Of a DNA stretch of 64,000 bases, positions 33,529-42,582 are shown in pieces. The stretch is from assembly GCA_934216505.1 (NCBI GenBank), contig CAKQBW010000003.1:12489-76488 (forward strand). The letters are read 5' to 3'. The notes under the pieces were generated by a model. The model was given only the letters and a program-made list of their open reading frames with translations. It was not told the origin of the DNA and searched no databases. This stretch comes from an uncultured Alphaproteobacteria bacterium. GTDB taxonomy: Bacteria; Pseudomonadota; Alphaproteobacteria; CAAHEQ01; UBA3637. Position 1 is the stretch's first letter; the number at the start of each line of letters is the position of its first letter. The translations under genes were made by a program, and so were the position numbers.

Positions 33529-35450
33529 CCAACCAATTTACCGCTAAAACAAATTTTACCGCTGGCGAACTGTCCCCTGATTTATTGGGACGTGTGGATT
33601 TAAATGCCTATGCCAGTGGGGCCTCGTGTTTGGAAAATGTCTTTATTGAACCCACTGGAGGCATTCATCGCCGCCCTGGGTTGCAACATGTCCAAACCCT
33701 ATCAGGCAAAGGCCGTTTAATGAGTTATGAAGCCGACAGCCAAAACGCTTTTTTATTCATTTTACAAAACCAACAAACATTGATTTACAAAAATGATGTC
33801 CTGATTCAAACACTTTCTACCCCTTGGACAGAAAAACAAATCAATCAAATCAATTGGTGTTGCGTGCCCAACGGGGTTATCTGTGTGCATCAAGAAGTCC
33901 CCCCGCAACATTTTACTTTAAAAGACGCTGTATGGCAAGTAGTTCCCTTTCAATGCGCCACCGACCAAGGGTGTGTGCAAATGCCCTATCACCGCTTTGA
34001 AAACGAAACAACCACGCTTTCCAGTTCGGGGTGTTCAGGGAATGTCGTTTTAACCGCCAGCGATGATTTATTTTCAGCGCACCATTTGGGACAAACTTTT
34101 AAATTAGCCGATGGCTATGTTTCCATTACCACCATCAATACCCCTAAACAGGCTAAAGCCACTGTCTTGAAAAAATTATTAAATGAAGATGATGTCGGGG
34201 CAACCACAGTTTTACAACCAACCCGTTATTGGGGGGAACCCGCTTGGAGTGCTACACGTGGGTGGCCTAGTTGCGCCACAACCTATCAATCCCGATTGGT
34301 TTTTGCGGGCAGCAAAAGTTTGCCCAATACTTTGTGGTTTAGCCAAAGTAATGATATTTACAATTTTGAAGAAGGGACAGCCTTAGACAATGAAGCCATT
34401 AGTTTTTCCCTGTTATCCGATGGGGCCAACAAAATTTGTGCTTTATTTGCGGGGCGCCACCTCCAAGTTTTCACCACCAGCGCCGAATGGATGGTCTGTG
34501 GGGCCCCTTTAACGCCGGCCTCTATCCAAGTCAATCGCCAAACGCAAGTTGGGTCCGATGATACGCATTCTATTCCCCCAATTGGCATAGACGGGGCCAC
34601 GATTTTTGCCGCCGCCAATGGTAAAGAAATTCGTGAATTTTTGTTTTCGGATTTAGAGGGAATTTATCAGGCCACAGACCTTTCTTTATTGGCGCATCAC
34701 ATGATTCACAAGCCCATTGAAATGGCCTATGATAAGTATTTACGCCAAGCCTATATCGTCATGCAAGACGGGACTTTGTCTGTGCTGACCAGTTTCAGAG
34801 CCGAAGATTTGCAAAGTTGGACGCACCAAAAAACAGAGGGGCAATTTTTAAGTGTCGCTTTATGCCAAAAGCAAGCCTACTTTATCGTTCAACAAAACAA
34901 TACTTTTTATTTGGAAAAATTCAATGAAAACTTGCACACGGATAAAGGCCTTTTACAAACCGCTCAAACGCCACAAAAAACTTGGGGCAATTTGGATATG
35001 TTAGAGGGGCAAGAGGTGCAATTGGTCGCCGATGGGCGCGTTCAATTTCCGCAAATTGTCCAAGGGGGAAGTGTGACTTTGGATATTGCCTGTCAAACAT
35101 TAGAGGCGGGGTTGGCTTTTACTCATAAAATACAGCCTTTACCCCCTGTTGTCGGGGCCCATAACGGACCCGCCCCCGCCACTTCAGCCCGATTGGTCAA
35201 AGGGATCTTTCGCATCGTCAATACGCAAAGCATTGAAATAGACACCGGCTCAGGTTTTCATCAAGAACTGACCTCAAGTCTTTCTCAATATACTTTAGAT
35301 GCTCCCAGCCAAAAACAAACTCGGGATATTATCGTCCGAGGATTAGGGTGGAAACGCAACCCTCTATCCCCCCTTTGGACCATCCAAAGTGCTCTGCCTT
35401 TACCTTTTCAACTTGTGTCCGTCACCAACGATATTAAAATAGGAGAATAA
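33525..35450 (+). CDS. Tail nozzle-type protein (tail tubular B-like)
   Basis: The 641-residue product begins with a very typical phage tail pattern: FTAGELSPDLLGRVDLNAYASGASCLENVFIEPTGGIHRRPG. The rest is beta-rich with repeated WF/VY strands, for example RLVFAGSKSLPNTLWFSQSNDIYNF and ALFAGRHLQVFTTSAEWMVCG. Proteins of this type form the short tail nozzle beneath the adaptor. It overlaps the adaptor gene by 4 bp and is followed 3 bp later by the next gene. Confidence 0.85.
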   Translation: MTNQFTAKTNFTAGELSPDLLGRVDLNAYASGASCLENVFIEPTGGIHRRPGLQHVQTLSGKGRLMSYEADSQNAFLFILQNQQTLIYKNDVLIQTLSTPWTEKQINQINWCCVPNGVICVHQEVPPQHFTLKDAVWQVVPFQCATDQGCVQMPYHRFENETTTLSSSGCSGNVVLTASDDLFSAHHLGQTFKLADGYVSITTINTPKQAKATVLKKLLNEDDVGATTVLQPTRYWGEPAWSATRGWPSCATTYQSRLVFAGSKSLPNTLWFSQSNDIYNFEEGTALDNEAISFSLLSDGANKICALFAGRHLQVFTTSAEWMVCGAPLTPASIQVNRQTQVGSDDTHSIPPIGIDGATIFAAANGKEIREFLFSDLEGIYQATDLSLLAHHMIHKPIEMAYDKYLRQAYIVMQDGTLSVLTSFRAEDLQSWTHQKTEGQFLSVALCQKQAYFIVQQNNTFYLEKFNENLHTDKGLLQTAQTPQKTWGNLDMLEGQEVQLVADGRVQFPQIVQGGSVTLDIACQTLEAGLAFTHKIQPLPPVVGAHNGPAPATSARLVKGIFRIVNTQSIEIDTGSGFHQELTSSLSQYTLDAPSQKQTRDIIVRGLGWKRNPLSPLWTIQSALPLPFQLVSVTNDIKIGE

Positions 35451-35453
35451 AAA

Positions 35454-35930
35454 ATGGAAGTCGCCTTGATTGCCACCGCCGCCACCGTTATCGGGTCGGC
35501 CTATTACACCAAAAGAAATTCAGATTTACAGGCCAAAGCCATAAAGCAATCTAATTCTTATGCTCAAGCCAGTGCCGCCAACCAAAACCGTCAAGCCCAA
35601 ATCGCTTTAGCCGAACAAAAACGCAAAAACAAAAATTTGTTGGCGCAACAACAGGCAACCTATAAAGCGTCCTTAAGTGCAGGGGGCGTCAATACCAATC
35701 ATGGGTCCAGCCAAACCTATCTCAACGCTTTACAACGGGAATATGACATGGAGGACAAGTATTTGGATAAACAAGCCAAAATCTCCTCAGACGCTATTTT
35801 GAACAGTTTAAATCGTACCAATTCATCCAACTTATTAAAATTAAATGCCCTCAACAACAGCCAACAATCTAATCTCTATACTTCCTTGGGGAATTTGGCC
35901 AATGGGGTGGGACGGACCCTGATTAAATAA
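35454..35930 (+). CDS. Internal virion / ejection protein-like small protein
   Basis: The 158-residue product has a short hydrophobic N-terminus (VALIATAATVIGSAYY) followed by a long Gln/Asn/Lys-rich helix (NQNRQAQIALAEQKRKNKNLLAQQQATYKASLSAGGVN). It ends in Asn-rich segments (LNSLNRTNSSNLLKLNALNNSQQSN). Similar small proteins follow the nozzle gene in podoviruses and are packaged for ejection (gp14-like). The larger internal core proteins of T7 are absent. Confidence 0.7.
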   Translation: MEVALIATAATVIGSAYYTKRNSDLQAKAIKQSNSYAQASAANQNRQAQIALAEQKRKNKNLLAQQQATYKASLSAGGVNTNHGSSQTYLNALQREYDMEDKYLDKQAKISSDAILNSLNRTNSSNLLKLNALNNSQQSNLYTSLGNLANGVGRTLIK

Positions 35931-35944
35931 AGGAGCCTTCCCCA

Positions 35945-36202
35945 ATGATGGCCCCTAAAGAGTGGGCGGTTTTTTTGGAAAAAGCCGTCCAAAGTTATCA
36001 GACTTTTGCCAGTTCGCCCCCGCCGATGGACGCCAAAGAATTTAACGCCTATCATGGGGCCTGCAAAAGTGCCCTGATGCATATTGCTTTGTTGGAAAAA
36101 TTGATTGAACTCAACCCTGAAAAACCCCCTGATTCTTTTCCTTTGGACGAATGGATTCAGACCGCACGACAGGAATTAAAAAATGAAAACGACCTTTCTT
36201 GA
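35945..36202 (+). CDS. Small protein before the large terminase, possible small terminase
   Basis: The 85-residue helical product has no clear motif. It lies directly before and overlaps the large terminase gene by 20 bp, the usual place for the small DNA-recognition subunit. It is shorter than most small terminases and has no obvious helix-turn-helix, so the call is positional. A second ATG directly after the first is also possible. Confidence 0.5.
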   Translation: MMAPKEWAVFLEKAVQSYQTFASSPPPMDAKEFNAYHGACKSALMHIALLEKLIELNPEKPPDSFPLDEWIQTARQELKNENDLS

Positions 36203-37580
36203 ATTTGTTTGGATTTGGGATAAGATGCATCATCTAAGCTTGCCCAACCATCATAAAAAAATCGGCCGATTCTTATCACATTTGGCCCATCAAAAAGAAC
36301 GTCGGTATGCTCTGTTAATGGCCTTTCGGAATTCGGGAAAATCCACTTTAATGGGATTGTTTTGTGCGTGGGTATTAAATCAAGATCCCAACTTGAAAGT
36401 CTTGATTTTATCCGCCGACACAGACTTGTCCCGCAAAATGGCCACGCACATTCAACGCATTTTAGAGCAACACCCGTGTTGTGTGGGCCTGAAACCACCG
36501 GCCCCCAAAGAATGGGCGGGCGGGCGCTTTACCGTGCAACGCACTTGTGCCGACCGAGATCCGTCTGTGTTGGCCAAAGGATTGTTCAGCAATTTGACAG
36601 GCAGCCGGGCCGACATTATTATTTGCGATGATGTTGAGGTTCCCAAAACAGCTGACACCGCCGCAAAGCGGGCCGACATGCGTTTAAAATTAAATGAGTT
36701 AAACTATATTTTGGCCCCCAATGGCTTGATGTTGTATGTGGGAACGCCCCATGCCAAAGAAACCATTTATGAGGTACCCGATAAATGGGAAAAATTGATT
36801 CTTCCCATTTGGGACGATCAAGGGCGACCAGCGTGGCCTGAACGTTTTTCTATGGAAAAAATCAACCAAATTCGGACCAACACCAGTGCCGCCAAATTTT
36901 CAAGTCAGATGTTATTAAAACCCATGGCCCCCGAAGAAAGGCGTTTAGATGAAAGTTATCTCACCATGTATGCTGAGGATTTAGATTATTACGAGGCAAA
37001 CAACAGCGCCGTCTTGACTTTAGCGGGAAAAAAATTAGTCTCGGGGTCGGCTTGGTGGGACCCCGCCTTTGGGCGAGTACGAGGGGATAGAAGTGTGATT
37101 GCCTGTGTTTTTACCGATGAAGAAGGCCATTTATATGTGCATCAAATCCGCTATCTGAAAGTCCCCGATGGGACGGAAGCCACGCACTATCAATGCCAAC
37201 AGGTTGCCCAGTTTTTACAGGAAAACTTTTTGCCTGCCCTCAACATTGAAACCAACGGGATTGGGCAATTTTTACCCGCTTTACTCAAGCAAGAATTGGC
37301 CCGTCAGCGGATGGGGTGTGCGGTGATAGAAAAAAACGCCCATCAAAACAAAGTGGAACGCATTTTGGGCGCATGGGAAGCCCCGCTTTTTAACCGCCAA
37401 ATCAGCATACACAAAAGCGTTTGGGACAGTCCTTTAATCCAAGAAATGCAAGACTTTAACACGCATGGCAACACCCATGATGATGGATTAGATGCCGTGG
37501 CGGGGTGTTTATTGAGTGAGCCTGTGCGCTTAAAAAAACAGCCTGATTTTTACAAAAGACGCCCCCTATGGCGTCCTTAA
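36183..37580 (+). CDS. Large terminase subunit
   Basis: The 465-residue product has an ATPase domain with Walker A AFRNSGKST (47-55) and Walker B IIICDD (145-150). A C-terminal nuclease follows with aspartates in WWDPAFGRVRGDRSVIACV and HDDGLDAVAGCL. The motor cuts concatemeric DNA and pumps it through the portal. Motifs and length suit the T7/podovirus type. All catalytic positions I can place are present, so the gene looks functional. It follows the tail genes rather than preceding the portal. Confidence 0.92.
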   Translation: MKTTFLEFVWIWDKMHHLSLPNHHKKIGRFLSHLAHQKERRYALLMAFRNSGKSTLMGLFCAWVLNQDPNLKVLILSADTDLSRKMATHIQRILEQHPCCVGLKPPAPKEWAGGRFTVQRTCADRDPSVLAKGLFSNLTGSRADIIICDDVEVPKTADTAAKRADMRLKLNELNYILAPNGLMLYVGTPHAKETIYEVPDKWEKLILPIWDDQGRPAWPERFSMEKINQIRTNTSAAKFSSQMLLKPMAPEERRLDESYLTMYAEDLDYYEANNSAVLTLAGKKLVSGSAWWDPAFGRVRGDRSVIACVFTDEEGHLYVHQIRYLKVPDGTEATHYQCQQVAQFLQENFLPALNIETNGIGQFLPALLKQELARQRMGCAVIEKNAHQNKVERILGAWEAPLFNRQISIHKSVWDSPLIQEMQDFNTHGNTHDDGLDAVAGCLLSEPVRLKKQPDFYKRRPLWRP

Positions 37581-37596
37581 ACAAAAGGAAAATAAA

Positions 37597-38004
37597 ATGA
37601 CTCAAGAAGAAATTTTTGCCAAAACTATTTTCGGCGAAGCACGGGGCGAATCATTAGCGGGCCAAGAAGCCGTCGCCAATGTCATTCTCAATCGTGTGAA
37701 GTATGCCCAACACCACCCCCATATTTGGTGGGGAAAAACAATTCAGGAAGTTTGTTTGAAACCCAAGCAATTTTCTTGTTGGAATAAAGATGATAAAAAC
37801 TATCGGCTTTTATTGGAAAACTTGAATGATAATCCCCTTTATCAAATCTGTTTGCGGGTGGCCAAACGGGCGCAAGCGGGCTTAATCCCAGACAACACCC
37901 ATCACGCCACCCATTATCACGCCGTGAATTGTTCCCCCGTTTGGGCCCGCCATTTGGTTCCTTGCGCCGAAATCGGACGACATTTATTTTATGTTTTACC
38001 TTGA
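37597..38004 (+). CDS. SleB-type cell wall hydrolase (endolysin candidate)
   Basis: The 135-residue product matches the catalytic domain of SleB/CwlJ-type hydrolases: IFAKTIFGEARGESLAGQEAVANVILNRV with the catalytic glutamate E14. Then come CLKPKQFSCWN and a late HYHA...W segment. There is no signal peptide, as in holin-dependent endolysins. It sits between the terminase and two small membrane proteins, the usual lysis-module place. Substrate specificity (lytic transglycosylase versus muramidase) is not certain. Confidence 0.87.
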   Translation: MTQEEIFAKTIFGEARGESLAGQEAVANVILNRVKYAQHHPHIWWGKTIQEVCLKPKQFSCWNKDDKNYRLLLENLNDNPLYQICLRVAKRAQAGLIPDNTHHATHYHAVNCSPVWARHLVPCAEIGRHLFYVLP

Positions 38005-38018
38005 TTCAGGAGGCCGTC

Positions 38019-38330
38019 ATGCCCACACAAAATTTAACCATTGAAATTGGAAAACTTATGTCTTCCGTTCACACCTTGCAAGAATCCTTAAGCGAATTAA
38101 AAAAAGAAGTGGATATTTGGGGGCAAAAAATTGCCTCGGTCCATGATGAACTGATTCACTTTATGGGAAATGTCCAAAACAAAAACACCTGTCAAATTTT
38201 ACATGACAAAATAAAAAATGAATTTGTTTTGCGTCAAGAAATTGCCCCGATTAAAAACTTGGTCGGGGTCATTGTTGCCGCCACAGGAACCGCTCTCGTG
38301 GTGGCTTTGTTAAACCTAATCTTAAAATAG
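38019..38330 (+). CDS. Coiled-coil protein with C-terminal membrane anchor (XhlA-like)
   Basis: The 103-residue product is mainly a coiled coil (LMSSVHTLQESLSELKKEVDIWGQKIASVHDELIHF). It ends in one membrane helix (NLVGVIVAATGTALVVALLNLILK). This matches the layout of XhlA-type proteins that act with a phage holin. I start at 38019 (AGGAGG upstream); the frame extends back into the hydrolase gene without a site. Confidence 0.65.
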   Translation: MPTQNLTIEIGKLMSSVHTLQESLSELKKEVDIWGQKIASVHDELIHFMGNVQNKNTCQILHDKIKNEFVLRQEIAPIKNLVGVIVAATGTALVVALLNLILK

Positions 38331-38338
38331 GAGAAAAA

Positions 38339-38518
38339 ATGCTTTCATTTATTATCACCCATTTTGAAGACTTTATCACCGCTTTGACTTCCATGGTCAC
38401 AGGAGCCAGTATCTTAACAGCCCTCACCCCCACGCAAAAAGATGATAATGTTGTCAATAAAATTAAAAAAGTACTCAACTTGTGCGCTTTGAATGTCGCC
38501 AATGCCAAAGCCGCCTAA
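38339..38518 (+). CDS. Small holin-like phage protein
   Basis: The 59-residue product has one moderately hydrophobic segment (ITALTSMVTGASILTALTP). The conserved-looking tail TQKDDNVVNKIKKVLNLCALNVANAKA follows. Small proteins of this pattern end the lysis modules of several alphaproteobacterial phages and are annotated as holins. AGGAG precedes the ATG. It is the last gene of the cassette. Confidence 0.6.
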   Translation: MLSFIITHFEDFITALTSMVTGASILTALTPTQKDDNVVNKIKKVLNLCALNVANAKAA

Positions 38519-38542
38519 AAAAGGGGGAAAAACTTTCCCCCT
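38517..38542. terminator. Bidirectional terminator between phage and pilus genes
   Basis: AGGGGGAAA pairs with TTTCCCCCT around AAC. On the minus strand six Ts follow, so it is strong for the pilus operon. On the plus strand the tail is GCTTTCTTTT and weaker. Confidence 0.8.
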
Positions 38543-38550
38543 GCTTTCTT

Positions 38551-39669
38551 TTAGGCCCCCAAGCCCATGCCTTGCACCATTTGGTCTTGCATGACGAAGG
38601 TCCCCCAGACAACCCAACCAATCACGGCTGAAATCATCAAAATCGCTATTGCATTTAAAATTTCTGCTTGCTTTGAAATCGTCCGAACAGATTCTTCCAA
38701 CCATGAATTCGCCAGATTTTCCAACGCTTCAGGAAAGGTATCTAATTCAGAATAAATCCGTAAGTCCCCCACGACTTCTTCATCAGGAAAACCCAACTTG
38801 GTGTGATACAGAGCCTCCCCCAAGTTATCCCCGTTATTGATAAACAGCAACGCCCGATTCAACCGGTATTTTAAATATGGGGTAGTTTCATCGCTGATTA
38901 AAGAACGCACCGCTTTAGACACAGGCATCCCCGCCCGCACCAAAGCCGACAATGCCAACAACCAACTGACCCCAATAAAGCCCCGATAAATGGACCACGG
39001 GGGATACTTATCAAATGTCGCCCGCCCTGCCCCTTTCCAATAGGGAAAAGTAATCATCACGCAGAGCACGATAACGGGGATAATAGAAAACAACAAAATC
39101 GGGTGTTGATCCACAAAGATAGATAAATCCACCAAAGAAGCTGCCACGCCTTTCCATTGTAAGTTTGGCACCGCATCTACCATAGGGGGCACCATGAATT
39201 TTGCTACCCCCCAAATCAACAAAGCCACCATACACATCAAAAACAACGGGTAAGCCACCGCCCCCCAAACCAATTGACGCATTTTATTCATGCCTTCCAC
39301 CACACGTACCGTATGTTGTAAAGCCAATTCCAAGTTCGCCACATCCCCCACAGACAGCAATAATAATTCTGTGGAAGGGGCCCAACCCCGCAACGCTTCC
39401 GCAAAAGTTTGACCGTTTCGGATTTGGGTCATCCAACTGGCCACCGCCATCGCCATACTTTCGGTGGGACTTTTGCCGTCTTTTGAAGCGATCTGATACA
39501 ACCGTTCCAAAGCGTCCATCAAAGAAAATCGGTTCTTTAACAAAGACGCCAATTTCCGATACATTTCCAATCGGTCTTCCGCATGCAACCGCACCATAAA
39601 GCGGGCATACATCAAATTCAATGTATCCATAATTCCATCGTTTAATTTTATTTCATTTTTTTTATCCAT
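38551..39669 (-). CDS. Type IVb pilus inner-membrane platform protein (PilR/TcpE-like)
   Basis: The 372-residue product has the type II secretion F (GspF) fold: two helical cytoplasmic domains (LASLLKNRFSLMDALERL ... FAEALRGWAP and LSALVRAGMPVSKAVRSL ... LGEALYHTKLGFP). Three membrane segments separate and follow them. It anchors the assembly ATPase and the pilus base. It is the last gene of the operon, 17 bp after the ATPase, and is followed by the strong terminator. Confidence 0.92.
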   Translation of the reverse strand: MDKKNEIKLNDGIMDTLNLMYARFMVRLHAEDRLEMYRKLASLLKNRFSLMDALERLYQIASKDGKSPTESMAMAVASWMTQIRNGQTFAEALRGWAPSTELLLLSVGDVANLELALQHTVRVVEGMNKMRQLVWGAVAYPLFLMCMVALLIWGVAKFMVPPMVDAVPNLQWKGVAASLVDLSIFVDQHPILLFSIIPVIVLCVMITFPYWKGAGRATFDKYPPWSIYRGFIGVSWLLALSALVRAGMPVSKAVRSLISDETTPYLKYRLNRALLFINNGDNLGEALYHTKLGFPDEEVVGDLRIYSELDTFPEALENLANSWLEESVRTISKQAEILNAIAILMISAVIGWVVWGTFVMQDQMVQGMGLGA

Positions 39670-39686
39670 GGTCTTTTATCCTCAGG

Positions 39687-41657
39687 TTATATCAAGTTAG
39701 GTTGATTCAATAAACCACACCACCGTTCTACTTCTTCTATATCAAATTCCCCTTTTAACATGTGTTCAATGGCGGCTTCTTTCAATGTACGACCGTGCAA
39801 ATCTGTAATCCAATAATTTAACGCCTTTTGGGATTCCCCCCTTAACATCAAATCCAAAAAAGTGGTATCAGGCAGAATAAATTCCGCCACCGCTGACCGA
39901 CCACTCACTCCGTGAAAATCACATTCCTCACACCCAGGACCCCGCAAATAGCATTGTTCCAAAGCAATATCCCCATAGGCTTCACGCAACCGTTGGACAG
40001 AGGGGTGATTTAAACACTCTGTTGCCTTTAAACGGCAATGCGGACACACCCGTGAAAGCAACCGTTGCGCCAACATACCCCGCATAATAGAGGGATCCTG
40101 TAATTTAAAATCTTCCACCCCAATATCTTTAAGCCGCAGCAACACCGCCGATGCAGTATTGGCGTGAATCGTGGACCACACATTGTGTCCCGAAAGGGCC
40201 CCCCGAAAGGCCAAGTCCGCCGCTGACAAAGTCCGAATTTCCCCAATCATCAACGAATCAGGGTCCGACCGCAACGCCGCCGACAGGGCTTTCGTAAATT
40301 CACGGTCCTTGGCTTCTTCCACCCCAGCGTTTGTCACAGGCATCTGACGGGCCCCAGGAATCGGATATTCGGGCGGGTCTTCCACCGTAATCAAGTTCGT
40401 TTCATAGTTGCGTTCTTTCAACATGGCAATCATGTTGCGTTGCAAGGTGGTGGATTTGCCTGAACCTGTCGGTCCAGATACCATCACAATGCCTGTGGGT
40501 AAAGAGCGCAGGTACCGAAACTGATCAATTTCAAATTGCCCAAAGCCCAAACTTTCAAGTGCTTTGTCCCCCACCGCCGCATTATCATCGGCGTACAGCA
40601 AACGAATCACCACATAACGTGTTCCAAAGGCGATGGGGTTAAATTGCAACCGCAACCCCAAAACAGACTTTGGCAACACCAAGCGGCCCCCTGAGCCCCG
40701 TAAAGGTGTGCGACCTAATTTTTGAGCCGCCTGATATTCATTTTGCGCATAGTTGGAATCCGAAATATCCGCTGAAGCAAAGGCCGCCCGAACAAAACTT
40801 TCGCCCCATTCTTTGTTATATTCCATTTCCGTTTGCATCAACCCATTCACACGAAACATCACTGTCGTATGGTCCGCCACCACAATATGCACATCGGACA
40901 CCCGATTCATGGCGGCCCGAGAAATAACGGTGACAAAGTCCCGTTGCATACGGGTTTGCTTTTGGGATTCTTCTGTACTAATGACCTCAGACGCTGAATG
41001 CACTTGTTCGGCATAATTATAAATGGCCGATAATTCCGCCACCGATACATACTCTGCCTGCCCAATCTGCAACCGCCTTTTTTTGGCCAAGTATTCAAAG
41101 CCCAACACCCGTCCATCAAAGCGATTTTCCGATACCACAAAAAACCGCCCATTGGAAAACAAAGCCAACAATTTGCGTGTTTCATCATTGACAGGGAAAG
41201 CCCCCGTCAGGGAAGTCATACATTCATTTCCATTATCGTACAGGTCTTTTAAAAAGTGAATAGAACTGTGGTCATTGGGGTCCATCTGGGATTCAGTGGT
41301 TGTCTGAGGTTGCGTAAAAGCCGATGGGTCTTCTTCCACTGTCAGTTTTGTTTCAGGGGTAATTTCTTCGGGCACAACCGCTGGCTTTTGTTCCACAGGT
41401 GGGGGCGTATTTTCATATTCTTTCAGGGTATCCAAAGTTTCAGATAATTTTTTTTGAGGTGCCAAAATATCACTGGCTTGGGCCGTATCCGCCTCAGGCG
41501 TTGGCGTAGGAACAGCCCCCCGCTCCTGTGCCAATTCTGCCTTCTCCTCTGATGGTAAAATGGGTGGCTGAATCGGTGGATTGACCCCGTTCAATTCCTC
41601 TGTTTGAGAAATTGAGTCCGTTTTTTGCGTCAAACCAACCTTATTTTGCTCATCCAT
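39687..41657 (-). CDS. Type IVb pilus assembly ATPase (PilQ-like, GspE family)
   Basis: The 656-residue product has a proline-rich N-terminal extension of about 125 residues. The GspE/PilQ ATPase core follows, with Walker A GPTGSGKSTT (about 395-405), the Asp box TVEDPPEYP, Walker B LMIGEIRT and the His box GHNVWSTIHAN. A C-terminal four-cysteine zinc site (CPHCRLKATEC ... CEEC) is present. It powers pilus extension in the cytoplasm. The layout is that of R64 PilQ rather than PilB because the N-terminal MshE-type domain is not recognisable. The extension is unusual and probably disordered. Confidence 0.92.
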   Translation of the reverse strand: MDEQNKVGLTQKTDSISQTEELNGVNPPIQPPILPSEEKAELAQERGAVPTPTPEADTAQASDILAPQKKLSETLDTLKEYENTPPPVEQKPAVVPEEITPETKLTVEEDPSAFTQPQTTTESQMDPNDHSSIHFLKDLYDNGNECMTSLTGAFPVNDETRKLLALFSNGRFFVVSENRFDGRVLGFEYLAKKRRLQIGQAEYVSVAELSAIYNYAEQVHSASEVISTEESQKQTRMQRDFVTVISRAAMNRVSDVHIVVADHTTVMFRVNGLMQTEMEYNKEWGESFVRAAFASADISDSNYAQNEYQAAQKLGRTPLRGSGGRLVLPKSVLGLRLQFNPIAFGTRYVVIRLLYADDNAAVGDKALESLGFGQFEIDQFRYLRSLPTGIVMVSGPTGSGKSTTLQRNMIAMLKERNYETNLITVEDPPEYPIPGARQMPVTNAGVEEAKDREFTKALSAALRSDPDSLMIGEIRTLSAADLAFRGALSGHNVWSTIHANTASAVLLRLKDIGVEDFKLQDPSIMRGMLAQRLLSRVCPHCRLKATECLNHPSVQRLREAYGDIALEQCYLRGPGCEECDFHGVSGRSAVAEFILPDTTFLDLMLRGESQKALNYWITDLHGRTLKEAAIEHMLKGEFDIEEVERWCGLLNQPNLI

Positions 41658-41670
41658 TTTCCCGTCCGTT

Positions 41671-42582
41671 TTATTCCTCAGTAATAAACTTGATCACATA
41701 CTCCGCATTATCACGCAAAATAACCACACTGTCTGGGGTAATGCCTGTCACCACTTCCCCTGACAAGTTATCCCCAATACGCACCGTTGAAATCACATTA
41801 TCCGTCAAGTTCTTTACCTTGGCCACCAAATGTCCCCGTGTCCCTTTAACATTCAACAAACTGTATTGGTCATGTTGCGCAATCGGGGCCACATCTTCTT
41901 CAGGAAGAGGCGGGACAAGAGGATTATTTTTGTTGGCTTCTGCTTCGGCTTGCGCCTGTTCTAACTGTTTGCGCAAAGCCTCATTTTGGGCCTTTTGGTT
42001 TTGTAAAGCCTCAGATTCAAGACGAGCTTTATCGGCTTCCTGACGCACTTTTTCGGCTTCCTGCCACCATTGAATACGGGTCCGCACCAACTCTTCCCGT
42101 TTGGCAATTTCATCTAAACGATCTTTGCGGTATTGCGCCCGTGCATTTTCCAATGCATTCGTTGCTTCTTGTTTTTTCAACTGCAACGCCAAAAATGCAT
42201 TGTCCCGTTCCAATTCGGCCATTTCTTGGAACACATCTGTGGTCAAACGCCCCAACAATTGTTCGCTGGGCGCATCATGAATGGAAACAGATTCACCCAT
42301 CGGCTGCGGGCCCGTCATTGTCGTTTCTGAAATGCCTGGGATAGCCGTAAATTCCAAATCCCCCAAAGAAGAACGAGGTGAAAAATCAACCGGCTTTTTA
42401 TCCGCCAAGCCCAAATCATTTAAATCCGTTAAAGAATTTAAATCATCTTCAGGGGCTTTTTGTTCGTCCGTTAAGTTGGATTTTGAGCCTAAAGCCTCGT
42501 CCATTTGAACTTCTTGCGCCAAAGCAGGAAGAGCCAAGAAAGAGACCGTAAAAAGTGTTTGAAATAAAATTTTATTTTGCAT
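41671..42582 (-). CDS. Type IVb pilus protein PilP-like
   Basis: The 303-residue product has a signal peptide (ILFQTLFTVSFLALPALA), a long central coiled coil rich in Glu/Gln/Lys, and a C-terminal beta domain. That domain (YSLLNVKGTRGHLVAKVKNLTDNVISTVRIGDNLSGEVVTGITPDSVVI) resembles PilP and GspC family folds that contact the secretin. I use the second start (42582) because GGGAAG lies eight bases before it. It overlaps the PilO-like stop by 11 bp. Confidence 0.8.
   Translation of the reverse strand: MQNKILFQTLFTVSFLALPALAQEVQMDEALGSKSNLTDEQKAPEDDLNSLTDLNDLGLADKKPVDFSPRSSLGDLEFTAIPGISETTMTGPQPMGESVSIHDAPSEQLLGRLTTDVFQEMAELERDNAFLALQLKKQEATNALENARAQYRKDRLDEIAKREELVRTRIQWWQEAEKVRQEADKARLESEALQNQKAQNEALRKQLEQAQAEAEANKNNPLVPPLPEEDVAPIAQHDQYSLLNVKGTRGHLVAKVKNLTDNVISTVRIGDNLSGEVVTGITPDSVVILRDNAEYVIKFITEE

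Noticed and set aside
40028..40246. Open frames inside the pilus ATPase gene and many others opposite real genes
   Set aside because: They lack ribosome sites and family motifs and lie across well-supported genes.
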